Shown in pieces: positions 47,717 to 59,046 of a stretch of DNA of 64,000 bases (position 1 is the first letter of the stretch; each line of letters starts with the position of its first letter). The stretch spans positions 186,001-250,000 of the forward strand of contig JAOTOL010001319.1 in assembly GCA_034440575.1 (NCBI GenBank), read 5' to 3'. The notes below the pieces were generated by a model. That model was not told the origin of the DNA, ran no database searches, and worked only from the letters and a program-made list of their open reading frames with translations. Position numbers and translations under genes: made by a program. This DNA is from Imbricaverruca yamaguchii (Eukaryota; Arthropoda; Thecostraca; Neoverrucidae).

Positions 47717-47747
47717 ATGACGCACCCTAAAACCCCAATAATCATCA
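47717..47747 (+). mobile_element. Micro-retroposon insert, 31 bp, with perfect 12-bp target-site duplication
   Basis: The body ATGACGCACCCTAAAACCCC then AATAATCATCA is flanked by TAATGTCACGCA at 47705-47716 and 47748-47759. It is the shortest copy, hardly more than twice its target duplication. Confidence 0.8.
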
Positions 47748-47759
47748 TAATGTCACGCA

Positions 47760-48082
47760 GACAAGTACAACTTATCGGTCTGATCACCATCGGTCTTCAT
47801 CTCCTCAGTGAAGTCATTTGATAAGTGCCTCGAGAAAAGTAATGGACAGTAAACACGGTGTACAGTAAACATTGGAACGGTGCAAAATGGGCAGTAAACC
47901 TGATCGTTACTTGCAGACCCCAGCTGCTTCTTTTCGTCCGTGGCCGAAGGCGATTCACCGATTGCCTGCTGACTGGGCCGTGAAATCCATGGGTTTCGTG
48001 GCGTCAGTCGGCCGCCGACCCTCGCGCTCAGCCGGCGGTCAGCGCCCTGAAACTATTGAAGTTGAGTGGAGGCCCACGCTCG
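47760..48082. other. Spacer
   Basis: Nothing recognised. Confidence 0.4.
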
Positions 48083-48145
48083 ATGGCCGCGGTAGCGCAG
48101 CTGGAAGGGCGTCGGACTCCTGGTCGCAAGGTTCGAGACACTTCG
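48083..48145 (+). mobile_element. tRNA-derived SINE head, Arg-like
   Basis: GGCCGCGGTAGCGCAGCTGG with CTCCTGG in the anticodon-loop position and AAGGTTCGAGAC near the B box resembles a tRNA-Arg(CCT) head. The family A body is not present and the 65-68-bp array follows. Confidence 0.6.
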
Positions 48146-48173
48146 TCAGCTGCGGTGAGGGAGTCCGGTCCGC

Positions 48174-48362
48174 GAGGTTTCACCTGGGATTGCCGCGTCA
48201 CCGGCCGAGTGTGGCGCGTCTGTCCGACGAGACTCTGCGAGGTTTTGCCTGGGATTGCCGCGTCACCGGCCGAGTGTGGTGGTGCGTCTGTCCGACGAGA
48301 TTCTGCGAGGTTTTGCCTGGGATTGCCGCGTCACCGGCCGAGTGTGGTGGTGCGTCTGTCCA
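48174..48362. repeat. 65-68-bp tandem repeat, 3 copies
   Basis: The unit contains CCTGGGATTGCCGCGTCACC followed by GGCCGAGTGTGGTGGTGCGTCTGTCC. The first copy lacks three bases (GTG). Confidence 0.93.
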
Positions 48363-51300
48363 GCCATCCGCTGCTGGCTCAGCTCGCCAAGCCAATGATG
48401 CCTTGGTCGAGTCAAGCGTGTGTCCCCCATGAAAAGGTGATGTCCCTCTGACCGAAAAGCCCCCCCCCCGGAGAGATCGAGTACGCCCACCACTACACCC
48501 GACGTTCAACGAATTTGCCAGCTAGAGGCGTCCTTTCAGGGGAGGAATAGGCGCCCCCGAGGGGGAAGAGTGGATTATTGGGAGGTTGGGAGTGAGGGGA
48601 AAGGTTATTCGGGTACATCACCCGGCTATAAGTTTCCAGCAGAAGGTGCCCTTCCAGGGAATTGCGCAACGCCCCTCACATTTAAAACTCCTGGATCGTC
48701 ACCTGAGTCGAGTCATTCAGCCTCGTCTCGCTCACCTCCACCCACTGTAGTCCAGTTCACGGCATCCAAGTCTGAAGTTTTGGTAATGTGTGGGAATCAT
48801 CGCAGTTGGCAGGGTGGATGACTGTCTCACCAACTTGGAGAACATTAACGTCTGCCGGATCGTGGAAGTTGACCCGTCCGGGGGCGCTTGGCAAGGACTT
48901 CGGGCCGACCGCCGGCGAACATCGCGACACGCCCGCGAAACACGCCCGGTTTCGTTCGCACGCACCTGCCGCCCGCCCGCGCAGTCGGTAGGCGCTCCCG
49001 AGCCCCTCGTGTGGCGGAGTAGCGCGTCGGCGCGCCTGTCGAACGCTGACGGGCTGTGATCCTCCTGACGGGGGCGTCTGACAGGTAGCGGCGTGGCAGG
49101 TCAGCCGGTGCCACAGCGCAGGCGGGGGAGTCCCGCGGCTGCCCTGCGTTCTGTCAGGGGGCCAGTGCGCATTCGGCGCTGTTGTGCAGACCAAGGCGCG
49201 ACAAACGAAGATGTGCCGGAGTTACCGCTATGAAACGAAATGTCGTATCTCTTTGTCACAAATTTCGTGGAAAGCGGAAACATTGGTCAGAATTGCATTC
49301 AGAAAGCACAGCAAAATGACGCATTGCCGCCACCTCCTCCCCCCACCAAAGGTATCACATTGGGAAGAGCAGTCCTACTGGCTTCCTGTTGTCACATCTG
49401 AAATTACTGATAGCGTGGATGTGTAATGTTGATATGGTGTGCATACGTCAGGCATACGTATTTGCGAATTCATTGCAGTTCTTAATTCAATCAACGAGTA
49501 TAATTCAAATATTCAATTAATGAAGTTATGAATTCATAAATTCCTTCATCCATTCATTCAGTCTCACTTAAACCTCACAGCATTATGATCAGTTTCACTC
49601 CACGGTTTTTCTCAGATAATTCCTAAGCCGTGTACGATATCTCTTCGAAGTTTTGAGTATCTCGTTGCAATTAAAGAGCGCGCATTGTTTAGGAAGGATG
49701 AGATACATTTTAGCAAAGTCCCTCGGAGTTTCGAAGAAAGTCACGACATCGTCTCAACATGGCTTTCAAATGTGCATTTAAACATTTATCATGTGTAAGG
49801 CGTACAAGATACAGTCAAAGTTTAGATATGAGTGCATATGAAAGTGGAAGAATGTAAAAATTACACAAGTAACTTCGGTTCAGGTCACGGAGTGAGGCGA
49901 TAATTTCAACTGAAAGAAAACGCGCTTCTTGTATTACTCCACTGCTGATTAACATTTGAGAAAACCGGATTGTGTCATGGCGAATTGTGTTCTCGAATGG
50001 TGTTTCCAACTCTAGGTTAATATCACGTCAGGTAACTTACATATGACCTGAAACATATTGAGGACACACGTACCCTAGGCACTCTTGAGGATAAGATACG
50101 GCATATTGAGAAGTAATTTAGCTGAGCCATGATAATATTGCACGCCAATTTCATATGTGATATAATTATGGTCACGAAATATGAAGCAAATATTTTTACT
50201 TTAAAAAATAATTCATTAGTTTTAGGTATGCAAAGGGGCAAAACATTTCGCCTTACTTTGGTTGCGCTCATTACCTCTTACTGAGCATGATCTGTTTTAG
50301 AAACATTGTCAGTTTCAACAGTTGAGCACCAGTGTCAAGGTACTTGACCTTATCCTGATCGGTGACCTTGAGTTTTTCACATGTTTCTGTGTGGTTGAGT
50401 TTCATAGTTGATAGTTGATGTGCATTCTGCGCTTTCACCTACATCCCACGTGCACATGCCTTCTACTCATGCTACTCTGGAGTGAAAGTTTCAACACCTT
50501 TTTGGGTTGGGGTGGGGGGGGTGCACTTGCCTCCCCTCCACCAATGTTGCTGAATTTAGCATGGACCTATGTTTGCGCGAGTGGGACGTTTGTGTTTCAT
50601 GGGATGATGTTTCACGGCATAGGACAGCGCGTGAAATGGGAACTGACATGATTTGTTATCCCCCCCCCCCCCACATCCCTCTCATGGGCGTTTACTGGAA
50701 GGATTGACGTGAAAAACTATTTGCCCCCGCCAAGGACTTTGGTAAAGCTCTACCCCTGGTGTCACTTGATTTGATTTTGTTCCGTTCAGCGGAGAACCTA
50801 TGATTCTCTATGGATACTGAGTTGGGGTCTGGGGCGTCGAGATTCCTCCAAACTGTCCAACAGAAGGCAGCATTTTGAAATCCATCAGAATTTTGAGACA
50901 TTAACATAGCAAGCCAATGACTGATGATGGATGATCTCCGTTGGTAATGCCTTAGGCACCTATTCAAAATGGGCAGCCAAGGATTCTCGATTTATCTCTT
51001 CAAAATGCGAAATGTTGAGACAAAGGACAGCAACCGCGGAGGTCTGCAATGCCGTTCCTTGGGTTCAGATGGCAGGATTGCGAGTGCACCAAATGATCTT
51101 CGGGTGCACGTGCACCCACGAAGAGGTGCACAGCTGCACCCCGCGGCGCGTTGACACGCCACGCCGCCAGAGAGGGCAGCCGGCGAGCAGAAGGTGGCCA
51201 GCCGGCGCGGGCTGGCGGACACGGACGGCGTGGCCGCCCACGCGCAGCTGTGTCGGCGGCGCCGCCAGTTGTGTCCGGTCAGTAATGACGGTGGCTGGCC

Positions 51301-51387
51301 GGATCAGCGGGCGGGGGCGGATGTGGCGCGCCGACAGTATCGAGCGGCCCACAAGTGTCGCGGCCCGCCTACACGGCTGACTGTGCG
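48363..51387. other. Long spacer, GC-rich, AT-rich, then GC-rich
   Basis: 48850-49190 is GC-rich; 49430-50500 is AT-rich with many AATTC/TTAAT strings; 50990-51387 is GC-rich. C-runs occur at about 48467 and 50661. A perfect 16-bp palindrome GGGTGCACGTGCACCC lies at 51102-51117. No exon or RNA gene is recognised. Confidence 0.45.
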
Positions 51388-51545
51388 CGCCCGCCGCCCG
51401 CCGCCCGCCGCCCGCCGCCCGCCGCCCGCCGCCCGCCGCCCGCCGCCCGCCGCCCGCCGCCCGCCGCCCGCCGCCCGCCGCCCGCCGCCCGCCGCCCGCC
51501 GCCCGCCTCCCCGCCCGCCGCCGCCGCCCGCCGCCCGCCCGCCGC
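51388..51545. repeat. 7-bp GC array (CGCCCGC phase), about 17 copies plus degenerate end
   Basis: Perfect CCCGCCG heptamers run to about 51507 and are then irregular. The minus strand is G-rich and could form G-quadruplexes. Confidence 0.94.
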
Positions 51546-51865
51546 TCCCGCCACTCGGGTCGTGGTGGGTGGCCGCGCGGGCCGTTCATCACTGAACCGC
51601 CTATTCTTAGGCGGCGGCCACGGTGCGCGCGCCCCGCCAGTTCGCGCCAAAACGTGCGCAACGTTGCGCGCTGCAAGAGACGTGCTGCTGGCGGGGCAAT
51701 CGGGCGGATTGGTGGTCTGGCCCGGCCGGCGCTGAATCAGGGCTCGGCTTGTTCTCTCTGCTTCTGGCCTTTGAGAACATACCTGTGCCCTCTTAAGTCA
51801 GAGCAGCATGTTTGTTTTAGTTTTGTGCTGGTTTATGTGTTTCTCTCATAGGTTGTTGTGCTTCG
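51546..51865. other. Spacer
   Basis: GC-rich then mixed; nothing recognised. Confidence 0.4.
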
Positions 51866-51879
51866 AATGCGCGAGGAAG

Positions 51880-51931
51880 GGCGCTGTATGACCGATGTAG
51901 TCGATGCGTCCCTAAACTCCAATAACCAATC
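51880..51931 (+). mobile_element. Micro-retroposon insert, 52 bp, with perfect 14-bp target-site duplication
   Basis: The body begins GGCGCTGTATGACCGATGTA, continues GTCGATGCGTCCCTAAACTC and ends CAATAACCAATC. It is flanked by AATGCGCGAGGAAG at 51866-51879 and 51932-51945. It is among the clearest copies and sets the full-length form at 52 bp. Confidence 0.88.
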
Positions 51932-51961
51932 AATGCGCGAGGAAGTTGGGAAACCTTGTGT

Positions 51962-51989
51962 CCGATGTGATATGTATATATCACATCGG
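51962..51989. other. Perfect hairpin, 12-bp arms and 4-nt loop
   Basis: CCGATGTGATAT, loop GTAT, ATATCACATCGG. The next bases (51987-52009) contain a second inverted repeat, GGATATGT...ACATATCC, sharing bases with the first. The two stems could compete. Confidence 0.8.
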
Positions 51990-52302
51990 ATATGTGATAT
52001 GTACATATCCAACTATGAAGGAAGGACCGAGCTTTTATGAAATCCTGACTGTACTTTCACTACTTTGATGACAATTATCGACCGAAGAATGAATTAAGCT
52101 AAAGCACCACGTCCACTTAATTTAGACACTAATCCCACGACATTTCGTTGAAATAATTAACCCTAGAACCGCTTGGAGAGACCAACTGTCGTGTCCGTTT
52201 CCGCACTGCTATTGGCTGAGGAAGGCGAAACCACTGACGTCGTCTGCACGCTTCTGTCTCTTGTGAACATATTGGCAGGACAGTGTTCGTCTCTTATGGC
52301 GG
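51990..52302. other. Spacer
   Basis: No gene recognised beyond the second small inverted repeat noted with the preceding hairpin. Confidence 0.4.
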
Positions 52303-52314
52303 GGCGTTATCAGC

Positions 52315-52353
52315 TGCATGACCGATGTAGTCGATGCGCCCCTAAACTCCGGG
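52315..52353 (+). mobile_element. Micro-retroposon insert, 39 bp, with 12-bp target-site duplication
   Basis: The body TGCATGACCGATGTAGTCGA then TGCGCCCCTAAACTCC is flanked by GGCGTTATCAGC (52303-52314) and GGCATTATCAGC (52354-52365). Both ends are shortened relative to the 52-bp copies: the AATAACC tail is missing. Confidence 0.8.
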
Positions 52354-52365
52354 GGCATTATCAGC

Positions 52366-52588
52366 GCGTGCGATGATAGCCGACAGTATGTTTGCCTTCC
52401 CCGACTCATGCCTTGTATGTATGTCAATGCAATGCGTGCACGCGTGTAATGTTTCTTGATATGGGTCGTCTGGCGATCGACATACGTGATATTGAGCGGG
52501 TAAATAATGAAGACAGTGGAGCGCCCACTTCCCGGACGCTGATCACGTGGTCGCCGACCTGCCTGTCCTGCACGTGAGGCCGTCCGCC
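52366..52588. other. Spacer
   Basis: Nothing recognised. Confidence 0.4.
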
Positions 52589-52785
52589 CGCAGCCGGGCT
52601 CTCATATATTGCGTCTGGGATGGGGCCTCGCAGCCGGGCTCTCATATATTACGTCTGGGATAGGGCCCCGCAGCCGGGCTCTCATATATTACGTCTGGGA
52701 TGGGGCCCCGCAGCCGGGCTCTCATATATTACGTCTGGGATAGGGCCCCGCAGCCGGGTTTGATCCATTACGTGTAAGATCGGAG
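52589..52785. repeat. 40-bp minisatellite, 4 copies plus a diverged fifth
   Basis: The unit is CGCAGCCGGGCTCTCATATA followed by TTACGTCTGGGATAGGGCCC. Confidence 0.93.
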
Positions 52786-53130
52786 CGGCTTGCCTGGCGT
52801 GCCGGGCGTTATGGCCGCGCCGCGTGCCGACGGCCGCCGCCCGAGCCGGCGTCGGTGGCGACGCGGCGCCGACCGACCGTCGGAGCGGCGAAGGTTGCCC
52901 GACGGTCTTGCGGAGAGGTGGCCCGGGATGTGGTGACGGTGTCGGAGTCGACGGGCGGCCGGGCTGCGCGTGTGTCGCAGTCACCGGCCGGCCGGCTGGC
53001 TATCGCGCGGAGTCATTCGGCGACGGCGACGACCGCCTGACGGTGGTCGGGTCACGTGGCGACTGGGCCGCTGAATTGCCCACGTCATGTGACCGATGTC
53101 TTATTCCGTGAAACGCGCCGTGAGAGAGAT
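52786..53130. other. GC-rich spacer
   Basis: Nothing recognised. Confidence 0.4.
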
Positions 53131-53270
53131 CAAGGTTCTTCCTTGCCTCGATCTGGCAAGGTTCTTCCCTCCCTCCCTCTGACAAGTTTCTCCCCTCCCT
53201 CGCTTCGACAAGGTTCTTCCTTCTCTCCTTCGGACGATGTTCTTGCCTCCTCCCTCCTTCGGACAAGAGG
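53131..53270. repeat. 26-29-bp pyrimidine-rich tandem repeat, 5 copies
   Basis: Each copy has (C)AAGGTTCTTCC(T/C) and a CCTC-rich half. Divergence is moderate. Confidence 0.85.
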
Positions 53271-56039
53271 AAAACGTCACGACGCACTTTGCGGACAGCC
53301 GTCAGGTCGGTCGGTCGCTGTATTGCGACTGCGTCTTTGTGTGGCGTGGAAGCCGTGATAGATGCAAGGTGAGCGATCGCGTCAGTATTTAAGGATAATT
53401 TTATCAAGGGCAGACGGATACTGGTAGTGGCTGGCGCCGGTAAGAAACAGTGTCTGCTAATCCAACGTTATTGTGTAATATCGTGTGCCATGTCACATTA
53501 ATGTGGAATGGCGCGTCGTTCTGTGCCGGCTTGTGGAATCGTACGCGGCGAAATGTTCCGATTAGTCTGAACAAAGCCGGATGCGAATTCCACGGCTGGT
53601 TGCATAGCCGTTCAAGGCTGCCTCAAGGGTGCTGGCTGCGCCGGACTTTCCCCGCCGTGAACCGAGGGCAGCGGCCAGCGCCTAGAAGCTGTCGGCGCCT
53701 CGTGACTCCTGCGACGGCGTCGACGTTCCGCCGGGCCGTTCTCGGCCTCGGCGAGTCAGCGCCAGGACTCCTTGTGCCGCACCGACCCCAGCGCGGGGTC
53801 AGCCGGCACGCCTGGCCCTCAGTGGTGTTCCGGCGATGCGACGGTGGCAGCTCAGAGGGGTGCCGCGAGGTCCGCACCGCTGTCGCCACTCGCCGCCGCC
53901 TCACGTCTCGTGCGAACCGGTGGCCCGTGGTGGGCCGCGTGGCTCTTCTGGATGTCCTTCCCGAGCAGGAGAGTAGGAGGGTAGATCTCCTTCGCGAGCA
54001 GGAGAGAGATCCGAATATGAGCCTACGCAGTCGACGCGCCATAAAACAAATCCACCGCCACTACGACTAAGAGTAGCCGATGCCGCGTGTTCAGAGACCA
54101 GAACGGCGAGATCAAAGCGGCGGCCGCCCGAGGGGCGGCCGGCCGGCGGCACTGAAGTGGGCGGCGGCCAAGGCCGGTCGAGGTGACCGCTGTCGGCCGG
54201 TGGCCGGCCGCCGCGCACGAACGGACAGGAAGAGCGGGCGCCGGCCGGCCGGACGGGCGCCGGTCGGGTTCGTGGAACCGCCGGTGGCCGTCGCTCCGAC
54301 GCACCGGCTGACGCCGCTCCGGCACGCGGACCCGACGCGGTGGCGGGCGTGCGTTGGTTCAGAGCGCACGAACCTCCGCCCAGCTTGTGGCCACCGGGCG
54401 CCAGCGTTTTCTGGAGGGCTTCAAACGGTTCGCCGCTGTTGTCTGACCCGGTTAATAGGGAGTAGCGCCTGTGGGCGACGCTCGGCTATCAAGCGTTGCC
54501 CATTGACATTTGTAGGCCATTGACATTTGTAGCTAGTTGAAATTGAGCCCATTGAAAGTTGTAGCCACGTGGCTTCAAAATTTCTTCGGGAGGCCTCGAC
54601 TTTCGATTGGATACCTGCCGACTTCCAGGTAAACGGATATTGGCAGTCAAGAAATGGCCCGCTGCAACCGCGATAAATGAAAGATGCAGGCCGTCTGCTT
54701 TGGGATTCATTGTCAGTTTCCTGGGAATGTCGACAGACGTTATCCCGTCCCATAAAATTTGCATGCAATTCTCGCAATATGATGCTGCCGGCAAGTCAGG
54801 AAGAACTGTCTTGACGTCTACCATCGTCGAAAGGAACGTTTCTAGAATCGCATAGTAGTGCCTGGATCATCAAAGCCCTTTGTGAAGTATTGTATAGCAC
54901 ATAAGTACATGGGTATCTACATTTTGTTTCTAACAGTATCGTAGCCACTGTTTCTATGATGGAGACGGTCGAATACGGTGAATGAAGGGATGTGTGTAAG
55001 TATTCCCACTCGCAAGTCCCAGCATTAATATGTTTGTTGGGTGTTCAGCACCACATTAATTGTATTGTTTTTTTTCTGCATTGCTGTTCTTGTCGTTGGA
55101 GATGTGGAGGATGATGGATTGTCGCACCCGAGATTCTTCGATTTCACTTCGTTGTACAGGCCCTTGGTGGTCTTCCGGTGTGGAGAATATACGTGTGTGT
55201 GTGTGTGTTTATGTATATAGCAAAGTACGAGACCGAAGCGCCATCGCCAAGTAGAGACTGATGGCTAGTCGCGCCGCCAATGTATGGCCACGCCCACGGG
55301 GTCTACGTATTGGCGCGTGGTACCCCTCCACGGTACCGCGTCACGGTGCGTCACGGCGCGTCACGGCGTCTAACTTGTGTACGGATAAACAACGGCCCGC
55401 GTTCAGACACACGATTGTGTTGTGTCTGCGCCGGGAAGTGTTGTGCTGTCGGGCTGATGGTGTTCACGCCCGCCACTGGGCCGGCGTCGAGGGGAGCGGT
55501 GCATCGGGCACACCTGCACTCGGACGAAGCGGCGGCGCTCAAGTCACCGTCTGGGCACGCGAGCGCACTCGCTGCAAGTGGTGCGGCCCGGCGTCCAGTT
55601 CCTATCGAACGGGCAGATAGTGCGCGTTTGATTCTGCTGAGTCAGCCGCGCCGTTCTGCTGAGTCACCGCCGGCTGAGTCGCCGCCGCCGCCGCCGCCGG
55701 CCAGACTTTCAGCTCCCTGTCCGGGAAACGCCGCGGCGCCGGCGTGCCGACCAACCGCAGGACGGCGGCGACGGTGCAGCGGAACGCAGCCGGTGGAGCG
55801 GCGCCTCCACTCGCCTCGAGTCGCTTTCTCTCCGGCGCCACCTCCTCCCTCTGCACCCCCGTCCGGAGGTGCACGGGCGTTCTCGGAATTGCCGCGCAGA
55901 GCCGGGGGCGGTGTTTGTTGCGGACAAAAAGAGGATGGCGGACACCGACATCGATCGGCGCCGACATTGATCGAAGATTGAGCGAGACGCGGCGTCGCCG
56001 GCCCGTCGGGTCTCGCGAGCGCCAGCGGGTGTCCCTGGT
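53271..56039. other. Long spacer, no recognised gene
   Basis: GC-rich blocks at 53600-53990, 54070-54440 and 55440-55990 are open in several frames without a domain. A weak micro-insert-like string (ACGCAGTCGACGCGCCATAA) lies at 54021-54040. Short repeats of CCATTGACATTTGTAG occur at about 54495-54570. A plus-strand (TG)n tract lies at 55195-55210. Confidence 0.4.
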
Positions 56040-56300
56040 CCAGGTCTACGGGGTCCGTGGCCAGCCGGGTCTCACGTGCGGATGTCCCTGGTCCAGGTCT
56101 CACGAGCGCTGAGCGGGGTCCGCTGGCCAGCCGGGTCTCACGAGCGCTGAGCGGGGTCCGCTGGCCAGCCGGGTCTCACGAGCTCCGTGCAGATGTCCCT
56201 GGCCCAGGTCTCACGAGCACCGTACGGGGGTCCGCTGGCCAGCCGGGTCTCACGAGCGCTGTGCGGGGTCCGCTGGCCAGCCGGGTCTCACGAGCGCCAG
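56040..56300. repeat. 38-bp minisatellite, about 7 copies
   Basis: The unit contains GCCAGCCGGGTCTCACGAGC followed by GCTGAGCGGGGTCCGCTG. Some copies substitute a GATGTCCCTGGTCCAGGTCT half. Confidence 0.92.
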
Positions 56301-58652
56301 CCGCAGCGATGCCGGCACGTGTAGCTGGCACCTTGGCGCACAAGCTGTCCGCGCTGACGCGCCGAAGGCTGTCTGGGTTTGGCGGCCGGCCGCTGCAGTC
56401 TGGTTCCTGGCTCCCGTCGGTTTTCATTGACAGCCGGAACAAGAGCCGACGTTTCTGAGGTGCGGGTCTGATTATGCCCACCGCCGGCAGCATGACAACC
56501 GTGGTTGACGCAGCGAAGCGTGACATTCAGCGATCAGACTTGCTCTGTCTACACGCGCCGGTTACCGTCGCCGGGCTGCGAAGAGGTGCGACTTCTTCCT
56601 CGCGGACTTCTTCGCCTTCCGCGCGGTCCAAATTGGGCCGTGAACCGCAGCGCTTTTCCGACGCTTGAGCACGCTTTCCTCTCCACCCGAACAGTCTTTG
56701 TGTCAGTTATCATGTAAGCGGAGCTTGCCGTCGTTCATGGGGCGGATCCAGAAGCCTTGACGTGGGGTGCGACAATGTAGTCATGTTTTCTGCGATCTCG
56801 AAAAGCTCATGGGAGTTGAACAGCTAGGCATTCGTCGAGTCTATTTAAGACAATGTTTGTCCTATTTAATTTTCTTAAGCCTAAAGAAAATGTCATTTCA
56901 GTGCAAAAATGGGCCCTTTGGATGGCCCATTTTGCCTCTCCCCCTGGGTCCGCCCCTGCCGTCGCGGTTTCGGCCTAGCCATGCTGAAGAACCTTGGCGC
57001 TTTCGAAGGACGTGTTGATCAGAAAGAATAGAGGCTTCCTGGGAGATGCAGCACGAGGTCCAAGAAGGCTACGAATGCCTTTGGTATTACTAGCTGGTGG
57101 GTTGAGACTCCCAACGTGTTTCTTGGACTCTGGAATTAGGTTGGCGTGCGTGGAAATTGATCCTGTGAATAACCCATGAGGATGTATTTGTCCATGTATC
57201 TGTATTTGCCCCTGTGTTTCTTGTTTATTTGTGGCGTGATTTCGCATTTGACATGTATTTTGTATTGAATCCCACCGTGTGCTGGGGTGTTTCCTAGAAA
57301 TGAGTGGCCGTTATATTAAAAGGGTCACGTGCATAAACCAGAAATGTGATATAGTTTTGAGACAATTTGCACCAGAATCTCTTGCTGGGAGTTCGCCTTT
57401 TGCATCTTCTGCATGCTTCCATCTGAGTGTTGGTGACCCAGTGAGTCACCGACGTTGTCATGTTTTGTTCTGATGTCGAATTTATTCCACCGTGTCCCGG
57501 AGTGCGTTTGATTTCCCCTCGAATTGTAGCAATGAATCTTCATTGATGCTTCTTCCCGGAGACATAGATTCTACTTTCATGTCGACTTTATGACCACGTG
57601 AATGGGAACATTGTTGTCTCGATCGGTCATTGCGACCGAACGGCAGCTTAATGTCAGGTTTTTTGGTGGGTTTGGGCGGCCAGGGGATGGCCAGGGCGTA
57701 GTTTTGCCTAGCCAAATGGTCAGATTGGAGGTTGGTTCCTGCCGATCATTTCTTGTGTGCGGTGGCTGGCCTGGATCATGGTTCCTGTTTGTGCCCTGGC
57801 TTAATGATCCTGGTGCGTCCCAACCCCAGCCCGACTCGGGAGCAGGTGAGCGGTTCTGGAAGCCTGCCAGTGGGTGGTGGGGGGATCTGCCGCATGCCTG
57901 CTGGCGCCGCTAGTCTCCGCGTGGCGTGATGCCGTGTTTTGACTCTGGCCTGCGTCGGGCCGACCTTTCCCGAGCCGGCCGTGGCGTGACCGCCGGTATT
58001 GAACCTTGCGCCGCGACTCGGCCGCCTGCGAATGGTGGTCCGCCGACTGTGCGATTAGTCACAGGCCGCACTGTGGGCGACAGGCACGCTCGCTGGAATC
58101 GGCGTTGAGTCACGGCTTTGCGGCGCACGGCGCGGCCAGAGACGCGCGACCCGTGCGACGTCGATGACGCTGCTCCGGGGCGGTGGCCCGGCGCTGCCGC
58201 TCTCCCCGCTCCCTCTCATCAGCTGATGCTCTGCGCCATTTCCCGGCGGCGGCCGCGTCTGGCCGGCCGGCCCGGACAGGGGCGCACCCAGGCACGCCGA
58301 CATGGGTGCACGGCCGGCGGCGGCGTCGGCCGTGCGCCTCAGGTGTGCCGCACTCTGTGTGGCGCGGCAGTCCTGAACTCCAGTCGGGTGCGTGTTCCAA
58401 ACCGGCGCCACCCGCGCCAGCACCTGGCGCCGCCCGTGCGCGTCCGCTGAAAAATGGGTCAACTGATGGCCGGCCGTCTAGACGGCCAGCGGCGGCGGCG
58501 GCCGCCCGGCTGTTGCCAAGGTTGGGGTGTGGGCCGGGGCGCCATCGATCGGGCGGCGGCGGCGGTGGCTGCGACCCGGCCGCGTCGCCGCCGCCGGCAG
58601 CCATGAGTCGTCTCCGTGGGCTGGTCTCCCGACCACCGCTGCAGTTTTCCAG
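56301..58652. other. Long spacer, no recognised gene
   Basis: Mixed composition to 57900, then GC-rich. Long minus-strand frames at 58110-58790 are Arg/Pro/Ala-rich without a domain. Confidence 0.4.
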
Positions 58653-58744
58653 CGTGGGTTTCGGTGGAGGAGGAGGGGTTCTCCGAGCTGGTGGCGCCCC
58701 TGCACCGGTCCCCGTTCCTGTGTCTGCTGGACGGCTGGGAAGGA
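58653..58744 (+). CDS. Weak exon candidate, unidentified
   Basis: A 92-bp segment lies between an acceptor-like TTTTCCAG (ending 58652) and a strong donor GTATGT (58745). After two bases it reads WVSVEEEGFSELVAPLHR then SPFLCLLDGWEG, an amphipathic, protein-like peptide unlike the surrounding frames. No homologue comes to mind and no neighbouring exon was found. Confidence 0.2.
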
Positions 58745-58974
58745 GTATGTCGTGGTGCCGGCCCTTCGCTGTGAACTGCATCTGCGGCATGAACTACCAA
58801 TCCGAATGCGAGTTGATCGTGAAAGAGCATCACACCGCCAGGGACAGTTCAGGTGTCTGCTAACAGCCTGTGGTCTCCTTTTTCTATTGGAGCTCGTTTC
58901 CTAAATGTATAGCTTCATTATCATTAGCAAATTATTGTGATGGGATAACGCTTGCCCTACATTTTCAGGAGTGG
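58745..58974. other. Spacer
   Basis: Nothing recognised. Confidence 0.4.
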
Positions 58975-58984
58975 AGAATCATAT

Positions 58985-59036
58985 CTGGGCGCTGCATGGC
59001 CGACGCAGTCGATGCGGCCATAGACTCCAATAACTA
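58985..59036 (+). mobile_element. Micro-retroposon insert, 52 bp, with 10-bp target-site duplication
   Basis: The body CTGGGCGCTGCATGGCCGAC, then GCAGTCGATGCGGCC, then ACTCCAATAACTA is flanked by AGAATCATAT at 58975-58984 and 59037-59046. The target is AT-rich, unlike several others. Confidence 0.85.
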
Positions 59037-59046
59037 AGAATCATAT

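Noticed and set aside
54015..54055. Another micro-retroposon copy
   Set aside because: Only about 20 bp resemble the core, and there is neither tail nor flanking duplication.
54489..54824. Minus-strand 111-codon frame as an exon
   Set aside because: Both strands are open over the same stretch and no family or splice site could be recognised.
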